Origin: Parundibacterium terreum
Lineage (GTDB): Bacteria > Pseudomonadota > Gammaproteobacteria > Burkholderiales > Burkholderiaceae_D
Direction of reading: 5' to 3'
Assembly: GCF_014636315.1 (NCBI RefSeq)
Contig: NZ_BMED01000005.1
Span: forward strand, 372,001-436,000
DNA: 64,000 bases
In this document: in pieces, positions 26,415-36,704 of the stretch
How positions within the stretch are numbered: the stretch's first letter is position 1
Layout: the number at the start of each line of letters is the position of its first letter
Position numbers and translations under genes: made by a program
Notes under the pieces: generated by a model
The model's database searches: none
Told to the model about the DNA's origin: nothing
What the model saw: only the letters and a program-made list of their open reading frames with translations

Positions 26415-29270
26415 ATGATGCAACAATATAACGCCAACTCCTACCTGTTCGGCGGCAATGCGCCGTACGTTGAGGAGTTATACGAAGCGTATCTCAATAA
26501 TCCCGGTTCGGTACCCGACAACTGGCGCGCCTATTTTGACGCGATGCAGAATGTCCCTGCGGTCGACGGCTCCACAAAACCCGACGTAGCTCACGCTCCT
26601 GTTATCGCCTCGTTCGCCGAGCGCGCCAAGCAAGGTCCTGTCCGCGTTACCGCGGGTGCAGACAATGCTGAAATGGGCCGCAAGCGTGTCGCAGCGCAGC
26701 AATTGATCGCCGCTTACCGTTTCCTGGGTACCCACTGGGCCAATCTGGATCCGCTGCAACGCCAGGAACGTCCGGCAATTTCCGAGCTGGAGCCTAGCTT
26801 CTATGGCTTCACCGATGCCGACATGGACCTGCAGTTCAATATCAGCCACACTTACTTCGGTGGTGAAACTGCATCCCTGCGCGACCTGCTGAATGCCTTG
26901 CGCGATACCTATTGCCGCTCCATCGGCGCAGAATTTATGTACATCAGCGATCCTACCGAGAAGCGCTGGTTGCAACAGAAGCTGGAATCGATCCGTTCCA
27001 CTCCTGCATTCTCCGCAGAAAAGAAAAAACACATTCTGGACAGGCTGACTGCAGCCGAAGGCCTGGAACGCTATCTGCACACCAAATATGTCGGTCAAAA
27101 GCGCTTCTCCCTGGAAGGCGGCGAAAGTTTCATCGTTTCCATGGATGAAACTATCCAGCGCGCCGGTGAGCGTGGTGTGGAAGAAATCGTTATTGGCATG
27201 GCCCACCGTGGCCGTCTGAACGTGCTGGTCAATACACTGGGCAAGATGCCGCAAGACCTGTTTGCCGAATTTGAAGGCAAGCATGGCGACGATCTGCCGG
27301 CCGGCGACGTGAAATACCACCAAGGTTTCTCGTCCGATATCTCCACCCCAGGCGGCCCGGTCCACCTGTCTCTGGCATTTAATCCTTCCCACCTGGAAAT
27401 CGTTAACCCAGTGGTTGAAGGTTCCGTCAAGGCGCGTATGGAACGCCGCGGCGACAAGGACGGCGCACAGGTATTGCCTATCCTGGTACACGGCGATGCT
27501 GCTTTTGCGGGCCAGGGCGTTGTCATGGAAACCCTGAACCTGGCGCAGACCCGCGGCTACGGTACAGGCGGTACAGTACATATTGTGATCAACAACCAGA
27601 TCGGTTTCACGACATCCGACCCACGCGATTCCCGTTCCACGCTGTACTGCTCCGACGTTGTCAAAATGATCGAAGCGCCGGTATTGCACGTGAATGCGGA
27701 TGATCCTGAGGCCGTAGTCCTGGCGACTCAGATCGCGCTGGACTACCGTATGGAGTTCAAAAAAGACGTTGTTGTCGACATCATCTGCTACCGCAAACTG
27801 GGCCACAACGAGCAAGATACACCAGCTCTGACCCAGCCTTTGATGTACAAGAAGATTGGCCAGCATCCAGGCACCCGCAAAATGTACGCGGACAAACTGT
27901 CGGCCCAGGGCACGATCGCGGCAGATGGCGGCGACCAGATGGTCAAGGCTTTCCGCGATGCGATGGACGCAGGCAAGCACACAGTCGATCCTGTCATCTC
28001 CAACTTCAAGAACAAGTATGCGGTTGACTGGATTCCTTTCCTGAACCGTAAATGGACAGATGCAGCCGATACGGCTGTGCCTATGACGGAATTGAAACGT
28101 CTGGCAGAGCGCATCACGACAGTGCCGGAAGGCTTCAAGCCGCACAGCCTGGTAGAAAAAGTATTGGGTGACCGCGCAACGATGGGCCGTGGCGAAATGA
28201 ACCTGGACTGGGGCATGGGCGAACACCTGGCCTACGCGTCGCTGGTTTCTTCCGGCTACGGTATCCGTTTGACAGGCCAGGATGCAGGCCGCGGTACTTT
28301 CGTTCACCGTCATGCAGTATTGCATGATCAAAACCGTGAACGTTGGGATGCAGGCACTTATATTCCTCTGCAAAACATCTCGGACAAACAGGCTCCATTT
28401 ACCGTGATCGATTCGGTATTGTCTGAAGAAGCGGTACTCGGCTTTGAATACGGCTATTCCACAGCAGAACCAAATACGCTGACAATCTGGGAAGCGCAGT
28501 TCGGCGATTTCGCCAACGGCGCCCAGGTGGTTATCGACCAGTTCATCAGCTCCGGCGAAGTGAAATGGGGCCGTGCTTCCGGTCTGGTCATGATGCTGCC
28601 GCATGGTTACGAAGGCCAGGGTCCGGAACACTCTTCCGCACGTCCTGAGCGTTTCTTGCAACTGTGCGCGGACAACAATATGCAAGTAGTGCAGCCTACA
28701 ACGGCCGCGCAGATTTTCCACTTGCTGCGTCGTCAGATGATTCGCATGTTCCGTAAGCCGCTGGTCATCATGACGCCTAAGTCTTTGTTGCGTAACAAGG
28801 ATGCCGGTTCACCATTGTCCGAGTTGGCTAAAGGCAGCTTCCACACCGTGATCGGTGAAGTAGATGAGAAGATCGATGCGAAGAAGGTCAAGCGCGTAAT
28901 CGCCTGCTCCGGCAAGGTGTACTACGATCTGGTCAATGCTCGTAAAGAGCGCGGCCAGACTGATACCGCCATCGTGCGTATCGAGCAGCTGTATCCTTTC
29001 CCGCATAAGAGTTTTGTTGCCGAACTGAAGAAATTCCCGAATCTGGCTGAATTGGTTTGGGCGCAGGATGAGCCGCAAAATCAGGGACCATGGTTCCAGA
29101 TCCAGCACAATATTTTTGAAAGCCTGGAAGATGGTCAAAAGCTGGCATATGCCGGTCGTCCAGCAAGTGCATCGCCTGCCGTCGGTTACTACGACAAGCA
29201 CTATGCACAGCAAAAAGCTTTGCTGGAAACTGCATTTTCCAAACTCAAGGGCTTTGTCCTGACCAAATAA
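26415..29270 (+). CDS. sucA: 2-oxoglutarate dehydrogenase E1 component
   Basis: Thiamine-diphosphate E1 subunit that decarboxylates 2-oxoglutarate and succinylates the lipoyl arm of E2. I chose ATG 26415, 8 bases after AAAGG (951 residues; E. coli 933). The N-terminal E2-binding segment [18 protein letters not shown] is present. ThDP motifs include [14 protein letters not shown] and [17 protein letters not shown]. Histidines of the active site lie in HQGFSSD and [16 protein letters not shown]. It is the first gene of the odh unit, behind a structured leader. Confidence 0.96.
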   Translation: MMQQYNANSYLFGGNAPYVEELYEAYLNNPGSVPDNWRAYFDAMQNVPAVDGSTKPDVAHAPVIASFAERAKQGPVRVTAGADNAEMGRKRVAAQQLIAAYRFLGTHWANLDPLQRQERPAISELEPSFYGFTDADMDLQFNISHTYFGGETASLRDLLNALRDTYCRSIGAEFMYISDPTEKRWLQQKLESIRSTPAFSAEKKKHILDRLTAAEGLERYLHTKYVGQKRFSLEGGESFIVSMDETIQRAGERGVEEIVIGMAHRGRLNVLVNTLGKMPQDLFAEFEGKHGDDLPAGDVKYHQGFSSDISTPGGPVHLSLAFNPSHLEIVNPVVEGSVKARMERRGDKDGAQVLPILVHGDAAFAGQGVVMETLNLAQTRGYGTGGTVHIVINNQIGFTTSDPRDSRSTLYCSDVVKMIEAPVLHVNADDPEAVVLATQIALDYRMEFKKDVVVDIICYRKLGHNEQDTPALTQPLMYKKIGQHPGTRKMYADKLSAQGTIAADGGDQMVKAFRDAMDAGKHTVDPVISNFKNKYAVDWIPFLNRKWTDAADTAVPMTELKRLAERITTVPEGFKPHSLVEKVLGDRATMGRGEMNLDWGMGEHLAYASLVSSGYGIRLTGQDAGRGTFVHRHAVLHDQNRERWDAGTYIPLQNISDKQAPFTVIDSVLSEEAVLGFEYGYSTAEPNTLTIWEAQFGDFANGAQVVIDQFISSGEVKWGRASGLVMMLPHGYEGQGPEHSSARPERFLQLCADNNMQVVQPTTAAQIFHLLRRQMIRMFRKPLVIMTPKSLLRNKDAGSPLSELAKGSFHTVIGEVDEKIDAKKVKRVIACSGKVYYDLVNARKERGQTDTAIVRIEQLYPFPHKSFVAELKKFPNLAELVWAQDEPQNQGPWFQIQHNIFESLEDGQKLAYAGRPASASPAVGYYDKHYAQQKALLETAFSKLKGFVLTK

Positions 29271-29340
29271 TGACGCCGCGGCGCATGCAAGGGCTGGTAA
29301 GCCTGATGCGCCGCAGGTACACACCGAAACGGAGAGAAAT

Positions 29341-30630
29341 ATGGCAATTATCGAAGTAGTAGTTCCGCAGTTATCTGAGTCCGTCGCAGAAGCGACACTG
29401 TTGCAATGGCATAAAAAAGTTGGCGAATCGGTTGGCCGTGATGAAAACCTGATCGACGTAGAAACCGATAAAGTCGTGCTGGAATTGCCGGCACCGGCAG
29501 CAGGCGTGATCGCGCAAATCATCAAACCGGACGGCAGCACTGTCGTTGCCGGTGAAGTGATCGCGACGATCGATACCGACGGTTCCGCCAAAGTCAGCCC
29601 TATGCAAGTTTCTGCGGCTCCTGAGGCAACAGCATCTGCGCCTGCAGCAGCGGTACCTGCGGCTGACCCTGTTGCTGCTGCCATCAATGCGCTGGCTTCC
29701 AAGGCAGCTGCTGGCGTTGCAATGCCGGCTGCGGCTAAGATCCTGGCAGAAAACAACCTGACAGCAGGTCAAGTTGACGGTACAGGCAAAGACGGCCGCG
29801 TCACCAAGGGTGACGCACTGGGCGCAGTTGCCAACAAGGCGGCAGCTCCTGCGGTTGTACCTATCGCGGCACCGGCTGCAAAACCTGCGTTGCAACAAGT
29901 TGCTGCTCCTGCAGCGCCTAACCTGGGCGATCGTCCGGAAGAGCGCGTGCCTATGAGCCGTCTGCGTGCACGTATTGCAGAGCGTCTGATCCAGTCGCAA
30001 TCGACCAATGCCATTTTGACGACCTTCAACGAAGTCAATATGCAACCGGTTATCGACCTGCGCAACAAGTACAAAGACAAGTTCGAGAAAGAGCACGGCG
30101 TCAAGCTGGGCTTCATGTCCTTCTTCGTCAAGGCTGCCGTTGCCGCGCTGAAGAAATACCCTATCATCAATGCTTCCGTTGACGGCAACGACATTGTGTA
30201 CCACGGTTATTTCGACATCGGTATTGCAGTCGGTTCGCCACGCGGCCTGGTAGTGCCTATCCTGCGTAATGCAGACCAGATGTCCATCGCTGAGATTGAA
30301 AAGAAAATCGGCGAATTCGGCAACAAGGCAAAAGAAGGCAAGCTGACACTGGAAGATCTGACCGGCGGTACATTCTCGATCTCCAACGGCGGCACCTTCG
30401 GTTCCATGCTGTCCACACCGATCATCAACCCACCGCAATCCGCGATCCTGGGCGTACATGCGACCAAAGACCGCGCAGTGGTTGAAAACGGCCAGATCGT
30501 CGTTCGCCCAATGAATTACCTGGCGATGTCCTACGATCACCGTATCATCGACGGCCGTGAAGCAGTATTGGGTCTGGTAGCAATGAAGGAAGCACTGGAA
30601 GATCCAGCGCGCCTGTTGCTGGATCTGTAA
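29341..30630 (+). CDS. sucB: Dihydrolipoyllysine succinyltransferase E2 component
   Basis: Core E2 of the 2-oxoglutarate dehydrogenase complex. The 429-residue protein has one lipoyl domain with the modified Lys in [14 protein letters not shown]. An Ala/Pro-rich linker follows, then a peripheral-subunit-binding domain (about 120-160: [24 protein letters not shown]), a second linker and the catalytic domain. The catalytic His and Asp are in [20 protein letters not shown] precedes the ATG. Its stop codon overlaps the start of the next gene (TAATG). Confidence 0.96.
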   Translation: MAIIEVVVPQLSESVAEATLLQWHKKVGESVGRDENLIDVETDKVVLELPAPAAGVIAQIIKPDGSTVVAGEVIATIDTDGSAKVSPMQVSAAPEATASAPAAAVPAADPVAAAINALASKAAAGVAMPAAAKILAENNLTAGQVDGTGKDGRVTKGDALGAVANKAAAPAVVPIAAPAAKPALQQVAAPAAPNLGDRPEERVPMSRLRARIAERLIQSQSTNAILTTFNEVNMQPVIDLRNKYKDKFEKEHGVKLGFMSFFVKAAVAALKKYPIINASVDGNDIVYHGYFDIGIAVGSPRGLVVPILRNADQMSIAEIEKKIGEFGNKAKEGKLTLEDLTGGTFSISNGGTFGSMLSTPIINPPQSAILGVHATKDRAVVENGQIVVRPMNYLAMSYDHRIIDGREAVLGLVAMKEALEDPARLLLDL

Positions 30631-30965
30631 TGTCCATCTCAGACGAAATCAAGCGTTTGCACGAACTGCATCTGTCGGGAGCCCTGACGGATGCAGAATT
30701 CGCCCAAGCCAAGGAAAAGCTGCTGTCCTCCATCGGAGGCTCGGCGTCTGCCTCCGGTTTTCCGGATGATTCCCTGGGCCAGCTTGGCAAATTCCGCCGT
30801 TCCAAGAGCGATCAATGGTTCGGCGGTATTTGTGGCGGCCTCGGCAAATTTACCGGGCTGGAATCCTGGGTGTGGCGTTTGATTTTTGTCTTGTTCACGT
30901 TTTATTTCGGCTTCGGCCTGGTGGCTTATCTGCTTGCGTGGATATTCGTGCCGGAAGAGGGCTGA
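30630..30965 (+). CDS. PspC-domain membrane protein with N-terminal SHOCT-like motif
   Basis: A 111-residue protein. Residues 1-30 resemble a SHOCT motif (DEIKRLHELHLSGALTDAEFAQAKEKLL), a short helical element often placed beside other domains. After a Ser/Gly linker comes a PspC domain, recognised by QWFGGICGGLGKFTGLESWVWRLIFVL and a hydrophobic helix ending in AWIFVPEEG. PspC proteins sense or relay envelope stress. The start overlaps the sucB stop and lpdA follows 39 bp later, so it is translated from the odh message. Its function in this operon is unknown. Confidence 0.8.
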   Translation: MSISDEIKRLHELHLSGALTDAEFAQAKEKLLSSIGGSASASGFPDDSLGQLGKFRRSKSDQWFGGICGGLGKFTGLESWVWRLIFVLFTFYFGFGLVAYLLAWIFVPEEG

Positions 30966-31004
30966 GCCTGACGTGATCCTCACCAGAAAATATGGGATAA
31001 ATCC

Positions 31005-32432
31005 ATGAGCAAACAATTTGATGTCATCGTTATCGGTGGCGGCCCTGGCGGCTATATCGCAGCAATCCGTGCTGCACAATTAGGTTTTTCCACTGCATGT
31101 ATCGATGCATGGACCAATGACAAGGGCGGCCCTGCACTGGGCGGTACTTGCACCAACGTAGGCTGCATTCCATCCAAGGCACTGCTGCAATCGTCCGAGC
31201 ACTATGAGCATGCCGGCCACGCATTCGCGGACCACGGTATCGACGTCAAGGGCCTGGGCCTGAACCTGGAAAAAATGCTGGGTCGCAAAAATACCATCGT
31301 CAAGCAAAACAACGACGGTATCGTGTTCCTGTTCAAGAAGAACAAGGTTACCTCTTTCTTGGGCCTGGGTTCTTTCGTGAAGGCAGTTGATGGCGGCTAC
31401 GAAATCAAGGTTGCCGGCAAGACTGAAGAAACCATAGTCGGCAAGCACATCATCGTTGCTACCGGCTCCAATGCGCGCGCTTTGCCAGGCACGCCATTTG
31501 ATGAACAGCTGATCCTGTCCAACGACGGCGCATTGGCGATGACCGAAGTGCCTAAGAAATTGGGCGTTATCGGTGCCGGCGTGATCGGCCTGGAAATGGG
31601 TAGCGTATGGCGCCGCCTCGGTGCGGAAGTCACCGTACTGGAAGCCTTGCCTGCATTCCTGGGTGCAGTGGATGAACAGATCGCCAAAGAAGCCGGCAAG
31701 CTGTTTGCCAAGCAAGGCCTGTCCATCAACCTGGGCGTCAAGATCGGCGATATTTCGGCAAGCAAGAAAGATGTTACCGTCAGCTACACCGACGACAAGG
31801 GCAATGCGCAGACAGGCGTGTTCGACAAGCTGATCGTGTCCATCGGCCGTACGCCGAACACCAACGGCCTGAATGTTGAAGGCGTAGGCCTGAAACTGGA
31901 CGAGCGCGGCTTTGTTGCAGTCGATGGCGATTGCAAAACCAATTTGCCGAATGTCTGGGCGATCGGTGACGTCGTGCGCGGCCCTATGCTGGCGCACAAG
32001 GCGGAAGAAGAGGGCGTTGCCGTTGCAGAGCGTATCGCCGGCCAGCATGGTCACGTGAACTTCAACACGATTCCATGGGTTATCTACACCTCGCCGGAAA
32101 TCGCATGGGTAGGCCGAACCGAACAGCAATTGAAAGCTGACGGCGTTGCTTACAAGGCGGGCACCTTCCCGTTCATGGCTAACGGCCGTGCACGCGCACT
32201 GGGTGATACCTCTGGTATGGTGAAGTTCCTGGCAGATGCAAAGACCGACGAAATCCTCGGCGTGCACATCGTTGGACCGATGGCATCGGAACTGATTTCC
32301 GAGGCCGTGGTAGCAATGGAATTCCGCGCATCGGCGGAAGACATCGCACGTATCTGCCATGCACATCCATCCCTGTCGGAAGCAACCAAGGAAGCCGCAT
32401 TGGCGGTGGACAAACGTTCTTTAAACTTCTGA
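31005..32432 (+). CDS. lpdA: Dihydrolipoamide dehydrogenase E3 component
   Basis: FAD enzyme that reoxidises the lipoyl arm and reduces NAD. The 475-residue protein has the N-terminal FAD motif [15 protein letters not shown], the redox-active disulfide in [16 protein letters not shown], and the NAD motif [24 protein letters not shown]. The C-terminal catalytic His-Glu pair is in [15 protein letters not shown]. It is the last gene of the odh operon; its terminator is separated from it by a MITE-like element. Confidence 0.96.
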   Translation: MSKQFDVIVIGGGPGGYIAAIRAAQLGFSTACIDAWTNDKGGPALGGTCTNVGCIPSKALLQSSEHYEHAGHAFADHGIDVKGLGLNLEKMLGRKNTIVKQNNDGIVFLFKKNKVTSFLGLGSFVKAVDGGYEIKVAGKTEETIVGKHIIVATGSNARALPGTPFDEQLILSNDGALAMTEVPKKLGVIGAGVIGLEMGSVWRRLGAEVTVLEALPAFLGAVDEQIAKEAGKLFAKQGLSINLGVKIGDISASKKDVTVSYTDDKGNAQTGVFDKLIVSIGRTPNTNGLNVEGVGLKLDERGFVAVDGDCKTNLPNVWAIGDVVRGPMLAHKAEEEGVAVAERIAGQHGHVNFNTIPWVIYTSPEIAWVGRTEQQLKADGVAYKAGTFPFMANGRARALGDTSGMVKFLADAKTDEILGVHIVGPMASELISEAVVAMEFRASAEDIARICHAHPSLSEATKEAALAVDKRSLNF

Positions 32433-32440
32433 TGTAGCAA

Positions 32441-32602
32441 TAGTGTCCTCTTCCGTAAATTCGCAACATAAAAGATGGCGGGAATCGAACCGAGCACTGC
32501 GTCAAAAATACTCGCAAGGATGTATCCTTGCCGTGCTTTCTTCCTTGTTTCGATCCGATTTCGCCACTTTTATTTGTTACGAACATACGGAATAGGACAC
32601 TA
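32441..32602. mobile_element. MITE-like palindromic element with TA flanks
   Basis: A 158-bp sequence bounded by TA on both sides. Its ends are long inverted repeats: the left arm begins TAGTGTCCTCTTCCGTA, the right arm in reverse complement TAGTGTCCTATTCCGTA. 23 of the first 27 positions match, and similarity continues with gaps to about 45-50 bp. The centre has GCAAGGAT-GT-ATCCTTGC (32514-32531), so the whole element folds on itself. There is no transposase gene. Length, terminal repeats and TA duplication resemble MITEs mobilised by IS630/Tc1-type transposases. It lies between lpdA and the operon terminator. Confidence 0.65.
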
Positions 32603-32605
32603 GAC

Positions 32606-32645
32606 GGCCGCTGATGATTCCCTCATCGGCGGCCTTTCCGTTTCT
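32606..32645 (+). terminator. Terminator of the odh-lpd operon
   Basis: GGCCGCTGATGA (32606-32617) pairs with TCATCGGCGGCC (32623-32634, one T-G pair), followed by the T-rich TTTCCGTTTC. Confidence 0.75.
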
Positions 32646-32715
32646 GCGGAAAATGTACCGTACATTTGCACAACTTAGCCCGCTTGATTTATGGTAGGCG
32701 CTGACCCTATCCATC

Positions 32716-33813
32716 ATGAATGTTCTCGAGTTTTATCAGGAAGCTTTAACCCAGCGCGGTTTTCAGGCCGATGCAGCGCAGCAGCGCGCAGTAGATCGTT
32801 TGCAGCAGGCATACGATGAGTGGGTAGAGTACAAATCCAAAAGATCGAACAGGCTGACCCGCCTGATTACCCGTCCTGAAGTACCGCGCGGCGTGTACAT
32901 GTGGGGTGGTGTCGGGCGTGGAAAATCCTTCCTGATGGATAGCTTTTATTCCGTGGTGCCGGTGGTGCGCAAGACCAGGCTGCACTTCCATGAGTTCATG
33001 CGCGGCGTGCATCGCCAGCTGGATGAGTTGAAAGGTGTTGCCGATCCGCTGGATGAGGTTGCCCGCCGTGTCGCCAAGAAATACCGCCTGATCTGCTTTG
33101 ACGAGTTTCACGTATCGGATGTGGCCGACGCGATGCTGCTGTACAACCTGCTGAAGGCCTTGTTCGACAATGGCGTGTCTTTCATGATGACGTCCAACTA
33201 TCAGCCGGACACCTTGTATCCGGATGGCCTGCACCGTGACCGCATGCTGCCCACCATAGGCTTGCTGAAAGAGCGCATGGACGTCATGAACGTCGATTCC
33301 GGCAATGACTATCGCAAGCGCGCGATGGAGCAGGTGCAAGCCTACCTGACGCCGCTGAATGCCGAGACGGACAAGGCATTGCGTTCTGCCTTCAGCCGCA
33401 TCGCTGAAACCGCTGATGAAGACCCGCGGGTGAATATCGAAGGCCGCGATTTACGCGCGCTGCGTAAGGCCGGTAGCGCGATCTGGTTTGATTTCTCTAC
33501 CTTGTGCGGCGGTCCCCGCTCGCAAAATGATTACCTGGAAATCGCCAGCCGTTTTCACACTGTGATTTTGTCGTCGGTGCCGCGCATGTCCGCTGCCATG
33601 TCGTCGGAAGCGCGCCGCTTTACCTGGCTGATCGACGTTTTTTACGATAATAAGGTTAAGCTGATCATATCGGCTGAAGTTGCACCGGAAGAGTTGTATA
33701 CTCAGGGTATGCTGTCCAACGAGTTTCACCGCACTGTGTCGCGCATCATAGAAATGCAGTCGCAGGAGTATATGGATGCGGATCAAAGAAATATCGCTGA
33801 ATCGATAGCCTGA
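32716..33813 (+). CDS. zapE: Cell division protein ZapE (AFG1-like ATPase)
   Basis: AAA-type ATPase of the AFG1/LACE1 family; in E. coli ZapE acts on FtsZ rings during constriction under stress. The 365-residue protein has Walker A in WGGVGRGKSFLMD, Walker B in LICFDEFHVSDVADAMLL and the sensor segment MMTSNYQPDTLYPDGLHRDR. Length matches the family. It follows the odh terminator and precedes a lipoprotein gene by 13 bp, probably on one transcript. Confidence 0.93.
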   Translation: MNVLEFYQEALTQRGFQADAAQQRAVDRLQQAYDEWVEYKSKRSNRLTRLITRPEVPRGVYMWGGVGRGKSFLMDSFYSVVPVVRKTRLHFHEFMRGVHRQLDELKGVADPLDEVARRVAKKYRLICFDEFHVSDVADAMLLYNLLKALFDNGVSFMMTSNYQPDTLYPDGLHRDRMLPTIGLLKERMDVMNVDSGNDYRKRAMEQVQAYLTPLNAETDKALRSAFSRIAETADEDPRVNIEGRDLRALRKAGSAIWFDFSTLCGGPRSQNDYLEIASRFHTVILSSVPRMSAAMSSEARRFTWLIDVFYDNKVKLIISAEVAPEELYTQGMLSNEFHRTVSRIIEMQSQEYMDADQRNIAESIA

Positions 33814-33826
33814 TACCTGAGAAACC

Positions 33827-34273
33827 ATGAAAATTTCACCGACTATGCGAGGCTGGAAAACACTGGCACACACGCCACTTTACCTGTTGGCGGCAATACT
33901 GCTGAGCGCTTGCGCGACGACCAGCGCCGATGTGCCATCCATCGACCCTATGGGGAAGCAGCTGGCAGCGGCGATCAAGGATCTGGATACCTATTACGTT
34001 CCCGGGACGATACAAACCAGGGACGTTTCCCAGGCAGCATTGAAACAGGTATCCGTCAATGAAGCAGCGCTGCAGGACTGGTATGTGCATTCTGAGCAGG
34101 CTTGTTATGACAAGTTCTTCGTCAATTCCTGCCTGACCGACATCAAGCTGTACCGGCGTGAGTACAGGATGAAGCTGCAAAGGATAGAGATAGAGGCCAA
34201 GGCCTTGCAGCGCAAGCTGCATATCGACGAGCTGGATGAAGACTTAAAGCGGCGCCAGGCACAGAAGCCATAA
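33827..34273 (+). CDS. Predicted lipoprotein of unknown function
   Basis: A 148-residue lipoprotein precursor. The hydrophobic segment PLYLLAAILLSAC ends in a lipobox with Cys29. The mature part is mainly helical, with two Cys in SEQACYDKFFVNSCLTDIK that could pair, and a highly charged coiled C-terminus (REYRMKLQRIEIEAKALQRKL). No family recognised. It lies 13 bp after zapE and ends at a strong bidirectional terminator. Confidence 0.75.
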   Translation: MKISPTMRGWKTLAHTPLYLLAAILLSACATTSADVPSIDPMGKQLAAAIKDLDTYYVPGTIQTRDVSQAALKQVSVNEAALQDWYVHSEQACYDKFFVNSCLTDIKLYRREYRMKLQRIEIEAKALQRKLHIDELDEDLKRRQAQKP

Positions 34274-34275
34274 TG

Positions 34276-34303
34276 AAAAAAGCAGGGTATCCCTGCTTTT
34301 TTT
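34276..34303. terminator. Bidirectional terminator, lipoprotein gene / aminotransferase
   Basis: A perfect stem AAAAAAGCAGGG/CCCTGCTTTTTT with a TAT loop between convergent genes; A- and T-tracts serve both strands. Confidence 0.9.
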
Positions 34304-34325
34304 ACGTGCAAATGTATGGCGCCTT

Positions 34326-35519
34326 TCAGATTTTCTGCAGGCAGGCAATCGCTTTTTGCAAAGTTGCATCCTGCTTGGCGAAGCAAAAACGCACGATGCC
34401 GGACTCTTTCTGCTGCTTGTAAAACGCCGATACCGGAATGGCCGCGACACCCACTTCAGCCGTCAGCCACTGGGCAAACTCCAGCTCGGGCAAATCCGAA
34501 ATCGCCGTATAGTCGACACACTGGAAATAGGTCCCCGCAGACGGAAGCATGCGGAAGCGTGAATTTTTCAGGCCATCGCGAAACAGGTCGCGCTTGCGCT
34601 GGTAGAAAGCCGGTAAATTCAGGTACGGCGCCGGATCGTTCATGTATTCGGCGATGCCCACCTGCATAGGCGTATTGACGGTAAATACGTTGAATTGGTG
34701 CACCTTGCGGAACTCGGCCATCAATGCTGCAGGAGCTGCGACATAACCGACTTTCCAGCCGGTCACGTGGTAGGTTTTTCCAAAGCTGGAAATGATGAAA
34801 CTGCGTTCTCCCAGTTCCGGGTGGCGGCACAGCGATTCGTGCCGTACGCCGTCGTAGACCATATGCTCATAGACTTCGTCCGAGGCAATCAGGACCTGGG
34901 TACCGCGCACGATGTCGGCCAGCGCCTTGACGTCTGCCGCGCTGAGTACGAAACCGGTAGGGTTGTGCGGAGAGTTCAGCATGATCAGGCGGGTTTTGCT
35001 GCGGATGCTGGCCGCGACTTTATCCCAGGGAATGGTATAACCGTGCTGATTCAGCTCCATGGAGACAAACACCGGCACGCCGCCTGCCAGTTGAATCGAT
35101 GGGACATAGCTGTCATACGCCGGCTCGATGACGATGACTTCATCTCCTGCATGTACGCAAGACAGTAGTATGGTCATGATGCCCTGGGTCGCACCTGCCG
35201 TGATCGTGATTTCGCTGGCGGCGTCATAGCTGTGGCCGTAGATCGATGCAATCTTGGCGGCGATCCTTTCTCTCAGCATGGGTACGCCGGGCATGGGAGG
35301 ATACTGATTGTGTGCCGCCGCCATCGCAGCGGAGACCGCGCCGGTCAGGGCAGGATCGCACTCAAAATCAGGAAACCCTTGCCCCAGGTTGACCGCTTTT
35401 TTTTCAGCGGCCAGTGCCGACATGATGGAAAAAATGGTGGTGCCCACTTCCGGCAGCTTGGAATGCAATGCCAGCGTACTTGCCGGCGTTGACTGTATGC
35501 TCGTCGATAAAGAATTCAT
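34326..35519 (-). CDS. Class I/II aminotransferase, methionine aminotransferase-like
   Basis: PLP-dependent aminotransferase of the KAT/YbdL type. I start it at the ATG 35519 (397 residues); the longer open frame adds 41 residues with no family similarity. Visible elements are VNLGQGFPDFECDPAL, the GATQGI turn, MLNSPHNPTGFVL, SDEVYEHMVYDG and the PLP Lys in SSFGKTYHVTGWKVGYV. The closing FCFAKQ carries no Arg in the usual place. The close resemblance to E. coli YbdL suggests a methionine-preferring enzyme, but specificity is an inference. It lies downstream of upp on the same strand. Confidence 0.85.
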   Translation of the reverse strand: MNSLSTSIQSTPASTLALHSKLPEVGTTIFSIMSALAAEKKAVNLGQGFPDFECDPALTGAVSAAMAAAHNQYPPMPGVPMLRERIAAKIASIYGHSYDAASEITITAGATQGIMTILLSCVHAGDEVIVIEPAYDSYVPSIQLAGGVPVFVSMELNQHGYTIPWDKVAASIRSKTRLIMLNSPHNPTGFVLSAADVKALADIVRGTQVLIASDEVYEHMVYDGVRHESLCRHPELGERSFIISSFGKTYHVTGWKVGYVAAPAALMAEFRKVHQFNVFTVNTPMQVGIAEYMNDPAPYLNLPAFYQRKRDLFRDGLKNSRFRMLPSAGTYFQCVDYTAISDLPELEFAQWLTAEVGVAAIPVSAFYKQQKESGIVRFCFAKQDATLQKAIACLQKI

Positions 35520-35583
35520 GCTTGAATCTGTGAAGAGGTTCTCTGCTGGCAGCGCAGAGAACCATGCCGAAAGGGAGGGGGTA

Positions 35584-36216
35584 TTACTTGGTGCCGAACA
35601 GGCGGTCGCCAGCGTCGCCCAGGCCGGGGATGATGTAACCATGCTCGTTCAGGCATTGGTCTATCGATGCAGTCACGATAGGCACATCCGGATGGGCCGC
35701 TTGCATGACCTTGATGCCTTCAGGCGCTGCCAGCAAGCACACAAATTTCATCGACGTAGCACCGCGCTCTTTCAGCTTGGTGACTGCCGCAGCGGCAGAA
35801 TTGCCGGTTGCCAGCATAGGGTCCACCACGATAACCAGGCGCTCTGCGATGTCGTCAGGCACTTTGAAATAGTACTCTACCGGCTCCAGCGTTTCAGGGT
35901 CGCGGTACAAGCCGATATGGCCTACGCGGGCTGCCGGCAGCAGGTCCAGCATGCCGTCCAGGATGCCGTTGCCTGCGCGCAGCACGGAAATGACACACAA
36001 TTTCTTACCGCTGATTGTTGGCGCTTCTATGGTTGCCATCGGCGTTTCTATCGTGACGAACTCCAGTGGCAGGTCGCGGGTGACTTCATAAGCCAGCATC
36101 TGGCTGATCTCGCGCAACAGGCGGCGGAAATTGTCCGTCGTTGTTTCTTTGCTGCGCATGAGGCTAAGTTTATGTTGCATCAGGGGATGCCTGATTTCCG
36201 TCACGTAATCTGACAA
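35584..36216 (-). CDS. upp: Uracil phosphoribosyltransferase
   Basis: Pyrimidine salvage enzyme converting uracil and PRPP to UMP. A TTG start at 36216, preceded by GGAGA, gives 210 residues, the family norm, with the N-terminus [16 protein letters not shown]. The longer open frame upstream adds about 29 residues unlike any UPRT. The PRPP-binding loop lies in [14 protein letters not shown], and the uracil-binding end is [18 protein letters not shown]. The rare start codon may limit translation. Confidence 0.95.
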   Translation of the reverse strand: MSDYVTEIRHPLMQHKLSLMRSKETTTDNFRRLLREISQMLAYEVTRDLPLEFVTIETPMATIEAPTISGKKLCVISVLRAGNGILDGMLDLLPAARVGHIGLYRDPETLEPVEYYFKVPDDIAERLVIVVDPMLATGNSAAAAVTKLKERGATSMKFVCLLAAPEGIKVMQAAHPDVPIVTASIDQCLNEHGYIIPGLGDAGDRLFGTK

Positions 36217-36253
36217 GGTGATTCTCCGTATATGGGTAAGGGATACTTTGCTG

Positions 36254-36400
36254 CTATGCCTGTGCCTGGGCGGCTGGTGACCACATGGACATGGTCGCAG
36301 CAATCAGGACTTGCTGCTTTGCCGCCGGCAAATCCTGGCTAGGCCTCAATTTTACGCTGGCATTGCCGTGAACGGAAATGCTTTTAATGGTATTGGTCAT
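36254..36400 (-). CDS. Possible 48-residue small protein upstream of upp
   Basis: A short open frame beginning [18 protein letters not shown], with AGTAGGGG almost touching the ATG, ends 38 bp before upp on the same strand. It could be a leader or small protein, or chance. It has no hydrophobic segment and no known motif. Confidence 0.25.
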   Translation of the reverse strand: MTNTIKSISVHGNASVKLRPSQDLPAAKQQVLIAATMSMWSPAAQAQA

Positions 36401-36704
36401 GCCCCTACTAATCACTAATATATCTGCATTTGAAAAACAGCGTATGCCTGCCTGGCGCAGACCAAATCTAGTGGGGCACTGGCGGCAATGAACCGAAGGA
36501 CTGGAACCAGGAATACACGAGACAAGTTAAATATGGCGCAGTCGATGGCCCGGTAGGGCGGGCCACTTGCACATGCCTTGCGACATTGTTAAATTTTCTT
36601 GCTAAATATTCAAAAACATTGACAGTTTTGCACTTTGCCGTCTAATCTGGACTCGTAGGCCGAGATTTCCTTCAATGCATCCCGGACGTGATACAGGGGG
36701 GTAG
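36401..36704. promoter_or_regulatory. Intergenic region with promoter of the hybrid kinase
   Basis: This 304-bp stretch carries a good sigma-70 promoter reading right: -35 TTGACA (36619-36624), 16-bp spacer, -10 TCTAAT (36641-36646). The kinase ATG is about 58 bp downstream with GGGGGTAG before it. Nothing else is recognised. Confidence 0.6.

Noticed and set aside
32470-32500. tRNA-like T-arm (GGCGGGAATCGAACCG) in the lpdA-zapE gap
   Set aside because: The T-stem has a C-C mismatch and no acceptor, anticodon or D arm is found. The sequence is part of the inverted-repeat element.
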